Origin: Pontibacter roseus DSM 17521 | GTDB lineage: Bacteria > Bacteroidota > Bacteroidia > Cytophagales > Hymenobacteraceae | DNA length: 64,000 bases | Direction: 5' to 3' | Assembly (NCBI RefSeq): GCF_000373265.1 | Contig: NZ_KB890761.1 | Span: 1,166,599-1,230,598, forward strand | Part shown: positions 44,881 to 54,603 of the stretch, piece after piece | Layout of the letters: each line of letters begins with the position of its first letter | Position numbering within the stretch: position 1 is the stretch's first letter | Translations under genes and position numbers: made by a program | Notes under the pieces: generated by a model | The model's input: only the letters and a program-made list of their open reading frames with translations | The model's database searches: none | Told to the model about the DNA's origin: nothing

Positions 44881-46692
44881 CTACGCCACTTCTTCTTTCT
44901 TCGACATGCGGTTACGCTCGTTCTCGTCGAGGTAAATCTTGCGCATACGCAGGCTCTTTGGCGTCACCTCCAGGTACTCATCCTTCTGGATGTATTCCAT
45001 GGCTTCTTCCAGAGAGAAGTTTTTGGCAGGTGCAATCTTGGTGTTGTCGTCAGAGCCGGAAGCACGCATGTTCGTCAGCTTCTTGCCCTTCTGTATGTTC
45101 ACCGTGATGTCGTTCTGGCGGTTATGCTCACCAATCACCTGGCCCATGTATACCTCTACACCTGGATCAACGAAGAAAGTACCTCTGTCTTGAAGCTTGT
45201 CAATAGAGTAGGCGGTACCAGGACCGGTTTCCATAGAAATGATGGAGCCGTTGTTACGACCAGGTATAGAACCTTTGTAAGGCTCATACTGAAGGAAGCG
45301 GTGGTTCATGATGGCCTCACCGGCAGTAGCCGTCAGGACGTTGTTACGCAAACCAATCAGGCCACGTGAAGGAATCGTGAACTCCAGGTGCTGCAGGTCG
45401 CCTTTCGGCTCCATCACGTTCAGTTCACCTTTGCGCATCGATACCAGCTCAATCACCTTACCGGCTGTTTCTTCTGGCACGTCTACTACCAATTGCTCGA
45501 TTGGCTCATGGCGCTGGCCGTCTATTTCTTTGTAGATTACCTGTGGCTGACCTACCTGAAGCTCGTAACCCTCGCGCCGCATGGTCTCAATTAGTACTGA
45601 CAAGTGGAGGATACCACGACCGAACACCAGGAACGTGTCCTCACGGTCGGTTTCCTGCACGCGCAGGGCCAGGTTTTTCTCCGTCTCCTTGAACAGGCGG
45701 TCACGCAGGTGGCGTGATGTCACAAACTTACCCTCTTTACCGAAGAAAGGAGAGTTATTGATGGTGAACAGCATGTTCATGGTTGGCTCATCAATCGAGA
45801 TGCGTGCCAGCGGTTCAGGGTTCTCTGCATCGGCGATAGTGTCACCAATGTCGAAGCCCTCTATACCTGTCACGGCGCAGATTTCACCGGCTGATACTTC
45901 CTCAACCGACTTTCTGCCCAGGCCTTCGAATATCTGAAGCTCTTTGATGCGTCCTTTCTTGATGCTGCCATCCGCCTTGCAAAGCGAAATAGGCATACCT
46001 TCCTTCAGCGTGCCACGGTGCACACGGCCTATGGCGATACGGCCCACGAAAGAAGAATAGTCAAGTGACGTAATCTGCATCTGTGGCGTGCCTTCACGGA
46101 ATGGAGCGGCAGGAATCACGTCGATGATGGCATCCAGCAGTGGCGTGATGTTATCAGTTGGTTGTGTCCAGTCGGTGCTCATCCAGCCTTGCTTGGAAGA
46201 ACCGTACAGCGTGGTGAAATCCAGCTGGTCTTCTGTCGCGTCCAGATTGAACATCAGGTCAAACACCTGCTCGTGCACCTCATCAGGGCGGCAGTTCTCT
46301 TTGTCTACTTTGTTTACCACCACAATTGGCTTCAAGCCTAGTTGGATGGCTTTGCCCAGTACGAAACGGGTCTGTGGCATGGCACCTTCAAAGGCGTCCA
46401 CCAGCAGGAGTACACCATCGGCCATCTTCAGGACGCGCTCCACCTCGCCGCCGAAGTCGGCGTGACCAGGTGTGTCAATCACATTGATTTTAACGCCTTT
46501 GTAACGAACTGATACGTTCTTAGAAACGATCGTGATTCCGCGCTCGCGCTCCAGGTCGTTGTTGTCCAGAATCAGGTCATCAAAGTGCTGATGGTCAGCG
46601 AACAGCTTTGAAGCGTGGATGATTTTGTCCACGAGCGTTGTCTTGCCGTGGTCTACGTGTGCGATGATCGCGATATTTCGAATATTTTGCAT
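44881..46692 (-). CDS. typA: Translational GTPase TypA/BipA
   Basis: 603-residue ribosome-binding GTPase with EF-G-like architecture, important under cold and stress conditions and for 50S assembly. G1 is AHVDHGKTTL (11-20), G2 in ERERGITI, G3 DTPGHADFGGEVE, G4 NKVDKE. The C-terminal TypA-specific domain ends with MRKIYLDENERNR. Monocistronic, with -7 box at 46713 and a shared terminator. Confidence 0.96.
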   Translation of the reverse strand: MQNIRNIAIIAHVDHGKTTLVDKIIHASKLFADHQHFDDLILDNNDLERERGITIVSKNVSVRYKGVKINVIDTPGHADFGGEVERVLKMADGVLLLVDAFEGAMPQTRFVLGKAIQLGLKPIVVVNKVDKENCRPDEVHEQVFDLMFNLDATEDQLDFTTLYGSSKQGWMSTDWTQPTDNITPLLDAIIDVIPAAPFREGTPQMQITSLDYSSFVGRIAIGRVHRGTLKEGMPISLCKADGSIKKGRIKELQIFEGLGRKSVEEVSAGEICAVTGIEGFDIGDTIADAENPEPLARISIDEPTMNMLFTINNSPFFGKEGKFVTSRHLRDRLFKETEKNLALRVQETDREDTFLVFGRGILHLSVLIETMRREGYELQVGQPQVIYKEIDGQRHEPIEQLVVDVPEETAGKVIELVSMRKGELNVMEPKGDLQHLEFTIPSRGLIGLRNNVLTATAGEAIMNHRFLQYEPYKGSIPGRNNGSIISMETGPGTAYSIDKLQDRGTFFVDPGVEVYMGQVIGEHNRQNDITVNIQKGKKLTNMRASGSDDNTKIAPAKNFSLEEAMEYIQKDEYLEVTPKSLRMRKIYLDENERNRMSKKEEVA

Positions 46693-46712
46693 TGAATTGA
46701 TTTTTCGAGCCG

Positions 46713-46720
46713 CAAATGTA
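46713..46720 (-). promoter_or_regulatory. -7 box of the typA promoter
   Basis: TACATTTG on the minus strand, 20 nt upstream of the start codon; fits TAnnTTTG. Confidence 0.5.
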
Positions 46721-46906
46721 CAAAAAAGGGATTAGACTTCAGTAGTCCGCTCGAAATAAACAGGTTAGGTAATTAATAAACTTTTCTCCCAAAGCCCTAT
46801 GGCTGTCGGTATGGAGCAAACATTGTTGGTCTTTTCTTTGTTCATTATATGATGAAATACTTGAGGGACCCAAGTCAGGTGCCTTCCTTATTGCGTAAAA
46901 CAAGGT

Positions 46907-47464
46907 ATGAAGCTATATTATATGTTCTTTATTGTATTACTAATGAGTATGTTGGCCTGCAACCAACAGGAGAATCCAGCTGTGGATGCCAGCGCCTATA
47001 CCACCGCCACTTCAGGTGATGCGCCTTTGAGCGATGCCAAGACCGACGCCCTCAACAGCGACACCATGCAGGATACCGTGGTGAAAACCGAGGCGGAATG
47101 GAAGAAGCAGCTGACGCCGGAGCAGTACTATGTGCTGCGGCAGAAAGGCACGGAGCGGGCCTTCAGTGGCAAGTACAACGACTACAAACAGAAGGGCACC
47201 TATACCTGCGGCGCCTGCGGAAACCCCGTCTTCACCTCCGATACCAAGTTTGACTCCGGTACCGGTTGGCCTAGCTTTTTTAAACCTATCTCTAAAAAGC
47301 ATGTGAAGGAGGTGGAGGATAGGGAACTGGGCATGGTGCGTACGGAAGTGGTATGCGGCCGCTGCGGCTCCCACCTGGGCCACGTGTTCGACGACGGTCC
47401 CAAACCGACCGGCCTGCGCTACTGCCTCAACTCTGTCGCTCTGGGCTTCAAAAAGTCGGAGTAG
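46907..47464 (+). CDS. msrB: Exported methionine-R-sulfoxide reductase (lipoprotein MsrB)
   Basis: 185 residues. A lipoprotein signal [18 protein letters not shown] (Cys18) and a 35-residue linker precede an MsrB domain (about 60-183). The zinc Cys pairs are CGACG and CGRCG; catalytic region [11 protein letters not shown] and RYCLNSVAL with the active Cys. Predicted to repair oxidised methionine in envelope proteins, unlike the usual cytoplasmic MsrB. The electron donor is not in the window. Confidence 0.92.
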   Translation: MKLYYMFFIVLLMSMLACNQQENPAVDASAYTTATSGDAPLSDAKTDALNSDTMQDTVVKTEAEWKKQLTPEQYYVLRQKGTERAFSGKYNDYKQKGTYTCGACGNPVFTSDTKFDSGTGWPSFFKPISKKHVKEVEDRELGMVRTEVVCGRCGSHLGHVFDDGPKPTGLRYCLNSVALGFKKSE

Positions 47465-47513
47465 GTTGAATGGTTGATGGTTAAATTATTGATTGTTCTT
47501 TGAGCACGATTCG

Positions 47514-47549
47514 GACAGGTATGGCTTGTTTTTACAAGCCATACCTGTC
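47514..47549 (+). terminator. msrB hairpin with inverted CAGGTATGG copies
   Basis: GACAGGTATGGCTTGT pairs perfectly with ACAAGCCATACCTGTC around TTTT, about 50 nt after the msrB stop. The motif variant CAGGTATGG forms the arms. Confidence 0.7.
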
Positions 47550-47568
47550 TACCTCTTTACTCTTACCT

Positions 47569-47606
47569 TCTCAAACTCCTAAACTCTCAAACTCCTCAAC
47601 TCTTAC
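47569..47606. repeat. GAGTTTGAGAGTT satellite tract, copy D
   Basis: AACTC-CTAAACTCTC-AAACTCC words, the only copy in the window not beside a MITE-like element. Confidence 0.65.
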
Positions 47607-47651
47607 TTCCCTCGCCCGTATTTTCTATCCAACACTAACGAGAACACAGAC

Positions 47652-47918
47652 ATGACAGAACTACACTCTGAATCCCAAAATATAGAGAACTTGGCCCAGT
47701 GCATCATGGATGCCTTTAAAGAGCAGAACCTGGAGGCCGGAAACGTGCTGCAGTACCAGGAGCTATACCCATACCTGCAGGAGCGCTATCCCAAGTACAA
47801 AGACGTGCAGAAGGAGGCGGAGCACCACCTGACCAAACTTGCCTACGTGACACCTGCCCCAGAAGGGCTGATGCTCACCCAAGTTGGATACAATAGCATG
47901 GATAAAGGCGTGAGTTAA
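47652..47918 (+). CDS. Small conserved-type helical protein
   Basis: 88 residues, soluble and acidic: helices ENLAQCIMDAFKEQNLEAG and YPKYKDVQKEAEHHLTKLAY, then a beta hairpin LMLTQVGY. It is reminiscent of small winged-helix-like proteins, with no known domain I can name. The ATG at 47652 is preceded by an A-rich leader. Function unknown. Confidence 0.65.
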   Translation: MTELHSESQNIENLAQCIMDAFKEQNLEAGNVLQYQELYPYLQERYPKYKDVQKEAEHHLTKLAYVTPAPEGLMLTQVGYNSMDKGVS

Positions 47919-48008
47919 AAATACCGCTTTTATACTTTTTCATTCGTATACATAGTATAGGAGTCTCTGTAGTGAGGCTTTATTTTACTATTTTGAGAAG
48001 ATACAGCG

Positions 48009-48344
48009 ATGAGAAAGTATATAAATTGGATAGGAGGGCTAGCGATGTTAGGTATGGCAGGCTGTACGTCGCTGTCGGAGGGCAGTGGCGGTACCTTGCC
48101 GCCGAATCCAAACCATACCGAGCGGGTACGCATGGGGAACACAGACAACACGCTGCTGCGGCGGCAAATGGGGGGACAGGCGAGCGAGATTAACCGGAAA
48201 CGCAACATCGAGGAGTTTGACCGAAACGAGCCGGCTACCACACCGCCTGAGCTGAGGCCACAGCAGCTGCCCAATGCCCCCGTCGACACGACCCGGCACC
48301 GGGTAGTTCGTCCGCTCCCTACCCGTCGGCCGATAGACCAGTAA
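48009..48344 (+). CDS. Small Pro/Arg-rich lipoprotein
   Basis: 111 residues. A lipoprotein signal ends at LGMAGC (Cys19). The mature part is disordered, rich in Pro, Arg and Asn, with ERVRMGNTDNTLLRRQMGG. No domain recognised. Followed by a clear terminator. Function unknown. Confidence 0.65.
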   Translation: MRKYINWIGGLAMLGMAGCTSLSEGSGGTLPPNPNHTERVRMGNTDNTLLRRQMGGQASEINRKRNIEEFDRNEPATTPPELRPQQLPNAPVDTTRHRVVRPLPTRRPIDQ

Positions 48345-48365
48345 CAGACTACATGCTTTTTAAAC

Positions 48366-48397
48366 AAGAAGCGCTGCCTCATCGGGCAGCGCTTCTT
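48366..48397 (+). terminator. Terminator after the small lipoprotein gene
   Basis: AAGAAGCGCTGCC pairs with GGCAGCGCTTCTT over 13 bp, followed by a T-rich run. Confidence 0.85.
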
Positions 48398-48631
48398 TTA
48401 TTTTTTGTCTCTCAGGTCGCTTACGTCTTCTATCTCGTCCTCGTCTCCCAGATGGAGTTCATCCGGTTCCAGGTCTACGTACACTTCATTGTCGGGTGGG
48501 GTGGTCTCCGATTCGCGGTTGGGCCGTGTGCCTTTAGGAGCCGGGTTGTCAGACACTTTGTTCCGGTCTTTGTCCTCGCCCAGATGGCCGCTGTCGCTCT
48601 TCTTCTCATGGAAGTTATCTTTGTTCTTCAT
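48398..48631 (-). CDS. Small acidic disordered protein
   Basis: 77 residues, all hydrophilic: MKNKDNFHEKKSDSGHLGE start, then a Pro/Thr stretch, then a strongly acidic end (VYVDLEPDELHLGDEDEIED). No signal peptide or known domain. It ends against the terminator of the convergent gene. Coding is likely from composition, but not proven. Confidence 0.5.
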   Translation of the reverse strand: MKNKDNFHEKKSDSGHLGEDKDRNKVSDNPAPKGTRPNRESETTPPDNEVYVDLEPDELHLGDEDEIEDVSDLRDKK

Positions 48632-48661
48632 GCGTTCAGGATGAATTGGTTTACGTTGAGA

Positions 48662-48787
48662 CAGGTATAGCTGCGTGCCAGATTGGTTTCGCCAGATGCA
48701 ATGCTATACCTGCTCGGCTATACCTGTATCCGGGTATAGCCGGTTTATCGTTTACGGAAAAGCAGCGGGCTGGTCCGGCTATACCTG
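48662..48787. repeat. Cluster of four CAGGTATAG/CTATACCTG words before metG
   Basis: Exact copies at 48662, 48704, 48718 and 48779 within 126 bp, plus a CGGCTATACC/GGTATAGCCG hairpin at 48715-48742. This is the densest cluster in the window and lies just upstream of the metG promoter. Confidence 0.8.
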
Positions 48788-48836
48788 CCATTTTTTTGGA
48801 TTGGCGGGCGGGTGCGGTGCAATCCGGCAGTCTTCG

Positions 48837-48844
48837 TATATTTG
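48837..48844 (+). promoter_or_regulatory. -7 box of the metG promoter
   Basis: TATATTTG, 18 nt before the metG ATG, giving a very short leader. Confidence 0.5.
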
Positions 48845-48862
48845 TCCTCTTAAACAGAACCC

Positions 48863-50902
48863 ATGGCTGAAAACTATAAACGATATACCGTAACGGCGGC
48901 TTTGCCTTATGCCAACGGACCCGTGCACATTGGGCACGTGGCCGGCGTATACCTGCCTGCCGACATTTATGTGCGCTACCTGCGCTCGCAGGGGCGTGAT
49001 GTGAAGTTCATCTGCGGCTCCGATGAGCACGGTGTTCCCATTACCATACGCGCCAAAAAGGAAGGCGTGACGCCGCAGCAGGTGGTGGACAAGTACCACG
49101 CACTCATGCAGCAGGCCTTCGCCGACTTCAACGTATCGTTCGACATCTACTCCCGCACCTCCTCCCAGACGCACCACCAAACGGCTTCCGACTTTTTCCT
49201 GAAGCTGTACAACGACGGCAAGTTCGTGGAGCAGACCACCCAGCAGTACTTCGACGAGAAGGCGCAGCAGTTTCTGGCTGACCGCTACATTGTGGGCACC
49301 TGCCCCAAGTGCGGCAACGACAATGCCTATGGCGACCAATGCGAGAGCTGCGGCACCTCCCTCAACGCCACCGATCTCATCAACCCCAAAAGCACTTTGA
49401 GCGGCGCGGTTCCCGTGATGCGCGAAACCAAACACTGGTACCTGCCGCTCAACGACTACGAGGCCTGGCTGCGCGAGTGGATTGTGGACGGCCACAAAGG
49501 CGATTGGAAACCGAACGTGTACGGCCAGTGCAAAAGCTGGATAGACCAAGGGCTGCAGCCGCGCGCCGTTACCCGCGACCTGGACTGGGGCGTGCCGGTG
49601 CCGCTGGAAGGCACCGAAGGCAAAGTACTCTACGTGTGGTTTGATGCGCCCATCGGTTACATCTCCGCCACCAAGGATTTGACGCCGGATTGGGAGACCT
49701 ACTGGAAAGACCCGGAGTCGAAGCTGGTGCACTTCATCGGCAAAGACAACATCGTTTTCCATTGCATCATCTTTCCGAGCATGCTCAAGGCACACGGCGG
49801 CTACGTGCTGCCTGACAACGTGCCGGCTAACGAGTTCCTTAACCTGGAAGGCGACAAAATATCCACATCCCGCAACTGGGCGGTATGGCTACACGAGTAT
49901 TTGTTGGACTTTCCGGGCAAAGGCGACGTGCTGCGCTACGTGCTGTGCGCCAATGCCCCCGAGACCAAGGACAACGACTTCACCTGGAAAGACTACCAGG
50001 CCCGCAATAACAACGAGCTGCTGGCCATCCTAGGCAACTTCATCAATCGGGCCGTAGTGCTCACACAGAAGTACTACAACGGCGAGGTGCCGGCCCGTGG
50101 TGAGCTTACAGACTATGACAGAGAGGTGCTAGGCGTGCTGGAAGGTATGCCGATGGTGATTGCCACTTACATTGAGCGCTACCGCTTCCGCGATGCGCTG
50201 AGCGAACTGATGAACCTGGCCCGTCTGGGCAACAAGTACCTGGCTGACACCGAGCCCTGGAAACTCATCAAGACGGATGAGGAGCGTGTGAAGACCATTA
50301 TGAACATCGCGCTGCAGATTTCGGCTAGCCTGAGCATCCTGATGGAGCCGTTCCTGCCAACTTCTGCCCAAAAACTGTCCAACATGCTCAATCACCCTCT
50401 TGGCAATTGGAGCGCCGCTGGTTCTGCTGACTTGCTGGCTGTAGGCCATGTGATTGGCACTCCAGAATTGATGTTTGAGAAGATAGAGGACGCCGCCGTA
50501 GAGGCGCAGGTACAGAAGCTGCTCGATACAAAGAAGGCCAACGAAGCCGAGACCGCCGTAGTGGAGCCAGCCAAAGAGAACATCTCCTTCGAAGACTTCT
50601 CCAGAATGGACATCCGCATCGGTACTATTTTGGAAGCTGAGAAAGTGGCCAAAACCAAGAAGCTGCTGAAACTGAAGATAGACACAGGTATAGACCAGCG
50701 CACCGTGGTGAGTGGTATAGCCGAGTTCTTCAATCCGGAGGAAATCATCGGGCAGCAGGTGAGCATCCTGGTGAACCTTGCCCCTCGTGAAATCAAAGGC
50801 ATCACCAGCCAGGGTATGATACTCATGGCCGAGAACGCCGATGGCTCACTCGCTTTCGTGCAGCCCAGCAAGGCGGTGAAGAACGGCGGTACGGTGTCCT
50901 AG
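48863..50902 (+). CDS. metG: Methionyl-tRNA synthetase with C-terminal tRNA-binding domain
   Basis: 679 residues. It charges tRNA-Met. The class I HIGH motif is VHIGH (in [14 protein letters not shown]) and the KMSKS-equivalent loop is KISTS. A zinc knuckle is present: [18 protein letters not shown]. The C-terminal 110 residues form the EMAP/Trbp111 tRNA-binding OB fold ([16 protein letters not shown]). Length fits the long bacterial MetG1 form. Preceded by a -7 box and followed by a terminator. Confidence 0.96.
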   Translation: MAENYKRYTVTAALPYANGPVHIGHVAGVYLPADIYVRYLRSQGRDVKFICGSDEHGVPITIRAKKEGVTPQQVVDKYHALMQQAFADFNVSFDIYSRTSSQTHHQTASDFFLKLYNDGKFVEQTTQQYFDEKAQQFLADRYIVGTCPKCGNDNAYGDQCESCGTSLNATDLINPKSTLSGAVPVMRETKHWYLPLNDYEAWLREWIVDGHKGDWKPNVYGQCKSWIDQGLQPRAVTRDLDWGVPVPLEGTEGKVLYVWFDAPIGYISATKDLTPDWETYWKDPESKLVHFIGKDNIVFHCIIFPSMLKAHGGYVLPDNVPANEFLNLEGDKISTSRNWAVWLHEYLLDFPGKGDVLRYVLCANAPETKDNDFTWKDYQARNNNELLAILGNFINRAVVLTQKYYNGEVPARGELTDYDREVLGVLEGMPMVIATYIERYRFRDALSELMNLARLGNKYLADTEPWKLIKTDEERVKTIMNIALQISASLSILMEPFLPTSAQKLSNMLNHPLGNWSAAGSADLLAVGHVIGTPELMFEKIEDAAVEAQVQKLLDTKKANEAETAVVEPAKENISFEDFSRMDIRIGTILEAEKVAKTKKLLKLKIDTGIDQRTVVSGIAEFFNPEEIIGQQVSILVNLAPREIKGITSQGMILMAENADGSLAFVQPSKAVKNGGTVS

Positions 50903-50930
50903 AAGGAACCACTTTTCATCACAAAGCCTC

Positions 50931-50965
50931 CTCTGTAGCTTTACAGGGGAGGCTTTGTTTTTATA
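50931..50965 (+). terminator. metG terminator
   Basis: ACAAAGCCTCCTCTGTA pairs with TACAGGGGAGGCTTTGT (one G-U), then T-rich sequence. Confidence 0.87.
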
Positions 50966-51025
50966 GGGAAGTCCTGTTTCAACCGCAGCAGTGTTCCAGC
51001 AGAGCAATATCCAGTACAGCGCCGA

Positions 51026-52207
51026 TTATGGTCTTAGGAATAACCAGGCAACGATGTAACTAATCAGAACGGCTCCTAGGCCAATCGCGAAAACAGTGTA
51101 GGCTAGTTTCAGAAGGCGATACTTCCGGGCAAGTACCTGCCCCTGTATGTAAATATTGTCAGCCATGCTGTTGTAAAGCAGGTCGTGGTCACGCATGATG
51201 TTCCGTATGCCATCTCTGTAAGTGCCGGAGTCAAGCCGGACAAAATCCCCAAAGAACAGAAAATCTACCTTGTTCTCGGGTATGGCTGCGTTCTTGATGT
51301 TCGGCCGAGTGGAGCGTATGGCCAGTATGACGGTTATGAGGCAAACCACTGTGAGTAGGATGGACGGCAGCAACAGGTGCGGCACATCCTGAAACTTGTT
51401 AAAGAAGGACGAAATCATGATAGAGGCGATGATGGCATTGACTGAGACCAACATGTTCGCCTTGTTGTCAGCTATGACGCTTAGCTGAAGGTGACTGGCC
51501 ATTGTCGTCCTGAACATGGTTTCGATCCCCTTGCTTACTTTCTGCTCTTTCTCCTTCCTGAGGTCTTTTTTCAACTCCTTGTTTTCCTCCCACAGGGTTT
51601 CCAGTTCGGCGTTGTCTTTGCTCAGCTCCTTTCGCCTCTTCTTTAACAGCTTCAGGTTGTCTTCTTTACCACCGGAGAAGGCACGCTTGGCATATTTTGT
51701 ATAATAATAATGCTTTTTTAGGAGGCTTATGTGCTTGTCAATCCAATCATACTGCCCGACTTTTGTACTGGCATCCGCCGCCTTCTTTTCTGCCTTTGGT
51801 ACATAATCGTCTGAGGCCAGGAAGCTGGCTACGGCATCGCAGAGAGCTTCCTCCAATACATCATTTGGCTGCTGCGGGTAGCGGGTAGCTGCTATGGTTT
51901 GGGAAATCTTCAGTATTTCTGCCGTGGTCAGACCGCAACTCGCCAAGAACTCCGTGACAGGCAGTATTTTTTGCTCTTCCAGCAGTTCCCCTGATTCAGT
52001 ATAATACAAATCGTGCAGCCAAGCAGCCAACAACAGCAGCTTGGTATCGTTCTCGTTGAAGTCACAGAACTTACTGATGGCCTCTGCCACGGCGACCAAG
52101 GCCTTTGTATGCTGTAGGTCAAATCCCACACTTTCATTTGTTCCCGCTATTGGGAGTCGGTGTTCTACAAAGACATTGGCTCTATCCAGGATATCATCTT
52201 CAATCAT
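51026..52207 (-). CDS. HD-domain protein with Pycsar-effector-type membrane region (PycTM, DUF5706)
   Basis: 393 residues. Residues 1-130 form an HD phosphohydrolase-like domain with all ligands: LQHTK (His33), WLHDL (His65-Asp66) and LCDAV (Asp124). A charged coiled coil (about 185-230) follows. Then comes the PycTM/DUF5706 region: SHLQLSVIADNKANMLVSVNAI (about 238-259) with a first helix, a second helix LLLPSILLTVVCLITVIL and a C-terminal helix AYTVFAIGLGAVLISYIVAW. PycTM proteins are the membrane-damaging effectors of Pycsar anti-phage systems, opened by cyclic pyrimidine nucleotides. HD-PycTM fusions are widespread in Bacteroidota, often without a known cyclase. Here a class III cyclase gene starts 371 bp away on the other strand. 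Confidence 0.85.
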   Translation of the reverse strand: MIEDDILDRANVFVEHRLPIAGTNESVGFDLQHTKALVAVAEAISKFCDFNENDTKLLLLAAWLHDLYYTESGELLEEQKILPVTEFLASCGLTTAEILKISQTIAATRYPQQPNDVLEEALCDAVASFLASDDYVPKAEKKAADASTKVGQYDWIDKHISLLKKHYYYTKYAKRAFSGGKEDNLKLLKKRRKELSKDNAELETLWEENKELKKDLRKEKEQKVSKGIETMFRTTMASHLQLSVIADNKANMLVSVNAIIASIMISSFFNKFQDVPHLLLPSILLTVVCLITVILAIRSTRPNIKNAAIPENKVDFLFFGDFVRLDSGTYRDGIRNIMRDHDLLYNSMADNIYIQGQVLARKYRLLKLAYTVFAIGLGAVLISYIVAWLFLRP

Positions 52208-52578
52208 GGCCGTATCATTTTAGAATTCCTCTTAATCTGGGCATTCACCGCAGCTACCTTTTCTTTAGAGTGAGCATTGGGTGATTGTTTATATTTCGTA
52301 TTTGTTAGGTAAATTAAATTCTAGCTCATTTTTATCCTAGTGAACACGGATGTTATTTGGTTGATGTACACTATTTTATAGTGATGTGCCGATTTTGTGC
52401 TGCCACCGCAGCCCCATATAAATCAATGAAGACTGGTGAAACGCCTTTGAAAATCTGCTCTACAGGTTTGGTTAAGAATGTGTTTGCTACTGGTATTCGT
52501 TTTGACCGTATCGTCGTAAATGTAAAGTATTGAATGTCAGTCTGTATTTAATCTGGTTCATTAGTAAATTTCCGCATC
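52208..52578. other. 371-bp divergent gap between the HD-PycTM and cyclase genes
   Basis: AT-rich and without a gene. It must hold both promoters. Only weak boxes are visible (TTTG at 52501-52504, and TAAATTTC close to the cyclase start). No clear operator was found. Confidence 0.55.
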
Positions 52579-54570
52579 ATGAGTCAGTTTCGACAACTTG
52601 CAGCCATTATGTTCACAGATATCGAAGGGTATACTGCTATCATGCAGCACAACGAGCAGCAAGCACTGGCACTGAAGGACCGGCATCGGCAGGTCCTGCA
52701 GCGGGAGCACCAACTGTATAATGGGCGAATCGTGCAGTACTACGGCGATGGCACGCTGAGCATGTTCCAAAGTGCTGTCGAGGCAGTAGAGTGCGCGCTG
52801 GCTATGCAGCTGGCGTTCCGGCAGGAGCCACAGGTGCCCGTCCGGATGGGGCTGCACATGGGCGATGTCGTTTTTGATGGGGAGCAGTTGTTCGGGGATG
52901 GCGTGAACCTTGCCTCCCGCATCGAGTCCTTGGGAGTGGCGGGCAGTGTCCTAATTTCTGATAAAATACAGGCTGAAATCGCAAACCACCCGGATATAAA
53001 AACCTACTCAGTAGGGACTTATCAGTTCAAGAATGTGGCGCGGAAGGTGGAGGTATTTGCCCTGGACCATGACGAACTAGTGAAGCCCAGCCCTAATTCC
53101 CTGAAAGGGAAAACCGAAGTAAAGAAGAGAAATACATTAAGAACAGCCAAAAAGCCTTCTGCTAAGAGCATTGCTGTACTCCCTCTCGTGAATATGAGCA
53201 ATGACCCGGAGCAGCAGTACTTCAGCGATGGTGTGGCCGAGGAGATAATCAATGCGCTGTCCAACCTGAAGGACCTACGAGTGGCAGGACGGGCCTCCTC
53301 CTTTAAGTTTGGTAGGGAGAACGTTGACCTGAAAGAAGTGGGGGAGAAGCTCGGTGTGAGCACCGTACTGGAGGGCAGCGTACGAAAACAGGGAAACAAG
53401 CTGCGGATTACGGTGCAGCTCACCAAAGTGGACGATGGATTCCATTTGTGGTCTGAGAGGTATGATGGGGACATGGATGACATTTTTGCGATACAGGATA
53501 AAATCGCCAACGCCATCACCGAGAAGATGAAGGTGACTTTGTTAGGGAAAAGCCGCAGCAAAATCAGGGAGTCCTCTACCCACAACACCGAGGCCTATGA
53601 GCTATACCTGAAAGGGAGGTTCTTCCTGAACAGGCGAGGCGTGTCTATTGTAACCGCCATAAAATTTCTGAAGCAGGCCATTGAGCTGGACCCGGAATTT
53701 GCCCTGGCTCATGCCGAGTATGCCGATGCCAACCTGATGGCTGGTCTGTATGGGCTCTTGCCGCCAAACCAGGTGATGTACAAAGCAAAGCAATCGGCTG
53801 AGACAGCCCTGAAGCTGAACCCTTCGCTCTGCGAGACCTATTGTGCGCTCGGCTCCTACTACTGCTATGTCTGGGACCTACCGAAGGCCGAGAAAAACTT
53901 CTTGAAATCGCTGGAGCTCAACCCGAGCTATGCGCCGGCACATGTCAGGTATGGACTGAACTACTTGGCCTGGATGAAGGGAGAATTTGCCAAGGCAGAG
54001 GAGCACGGAAGGATGGCCATAAAACTAGAGCCATTGAGCGCTATCTGTTTCGGTATCTATGCTCAGATTCTGCATGCCGGGGAAAAATTCAAAGAGGCGC
54101 TGGAAACCTGTAAAACCGGATTGGAACTCGACCCCCATTCGTTTCTGTGCCTGCTGTATGAAGGATATTCCTACCTGTTTCTGCAGCAGTACGAGGATGC
54201 ACTGGCCTGTTTCCACCACTTAATGGAAGCATCAAACAAACACAGTTTTGTGCATGGCGCCTTGGTTATGACGTTGTGCAAGATGGGGAACCTGGAGGAA
54301 GCACGCAAAGAGCTGGATAACCTGAAGGAAAGGGCGAAACATGAGTACATTGTGTGCACTGTGATAGGTATAGCGGCAGGCTGGATGAATGATAATCTGG
54401 ATGAGGTCTTCTATTATCTTGAAAAGGGTTATGATGAGCACGACCCCTTGCTTGTTTCACTCAAACACGAGCATTGGGTCTCTGACGCGGTCAGAGCAGA
54501 CCCACGCTACCAGAAGCTACTGGAGAAAATGAATTCACCCAACAAGCTCCATTTCCAGGGTGAGTATTAG
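52579..54570 (+). CDS. Class III nucleotidyl cyclase with FlgO/TolB-like and TPR regions
   Basis: 663 residues, no signal or membrane segment. The cyclase domain (1-170) keeps the two metal Asp (Asp14 in FTDIEG, Asp57 in YYGDG) and the transition-state pair Asn110/Arg114 (VNLASR). Both base-selecting positions are Gln: Gln53 (4 before Asp57, normally Lys) and Gln103 (7 before Asn110, normally Asp). Residues about 195-330 are FlgO/TolB-N-like (KSIAVLPLVNMSNDPEQQYFSDG..., quoted as SIAVLPLVNMS). From about 335 on are TPR repeats (YELYLKGRFF, AIELDPEFALAHAEYADA, ALKLNPSLCETY). The cyclase-FlgO-TPR order is a known adenylate-cyclase-type architecture; the Gln/Gln pair is not usual. Divergent from the HD-PycTM gene. 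Confidence 0.88.
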   Translation: MSQFRQLAAIMFTDIEGYTAIMQHNEQQALALKDRHRQVLQREHQLYNGRIVQYYGDGTLSMFQSAVEAVECALAMQLAFRQEPQVPVRMGLHMGDVVFDGEQLFGDGVNLASRIESLGVAGSVLISDKIQAEIANHPDIKTYSVGTYQFKNVARKVEVFALDHDELVKPSPNSLKGKTEVKKRNTLRTAKKPSAKSIAVLPLVNMSNDPEQQYFSDGVAEEIINALSNLKDLRVAGRASSFKFGRENVDLKEVGEKLGVSTVLEGSVRKQGNKLRITVQLTKVDDGFHLWSERYDGDMDDIFAIQDKIANAITEKMKVTLLGKSRSKIRESSTHNTEAYELYLKGRFFLNRRGVSIVTAIKFLKQAIELDPEFALAHAEYADANLMAGLYGLLPPNQVMYKAKQSAETALKLNPSLCETYCALGSYYCYVWDLPKAEKNFLKSLELNPSYAPAHVRYGLNYLAWMKGEFAKAEEHGRMAIKLEPLSAICFGIYAQILHAGEKFKEALETCKTGLELDPHSFLCLLYEGYSYLFLQQYEDALACFHHLMEASNKHSFVHGALVMTLCKMGNLEEARKELDNLKERAKHEYIVCTVIGIAAGWMNDNLDEVFYYLEKGYDEHDPLLVSLKHEHWVSDAVRADPRYQKLLEKMNSPNKLHFQGEY

Positions 54571-54603
54571 GAATGCCTAGCTCCGGAAAATCTGCCGGAC
54601 CTG

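Noticed and set aside
51026..52207. Plain HD phosphohydrolase or CBASS effector
   Set aside because: The C-terminal two-helix DUF5706 region with its conserved LQLSVIADNKANMLV segment is specific to PycTM-type proteins; no CD-NTase gene is near.
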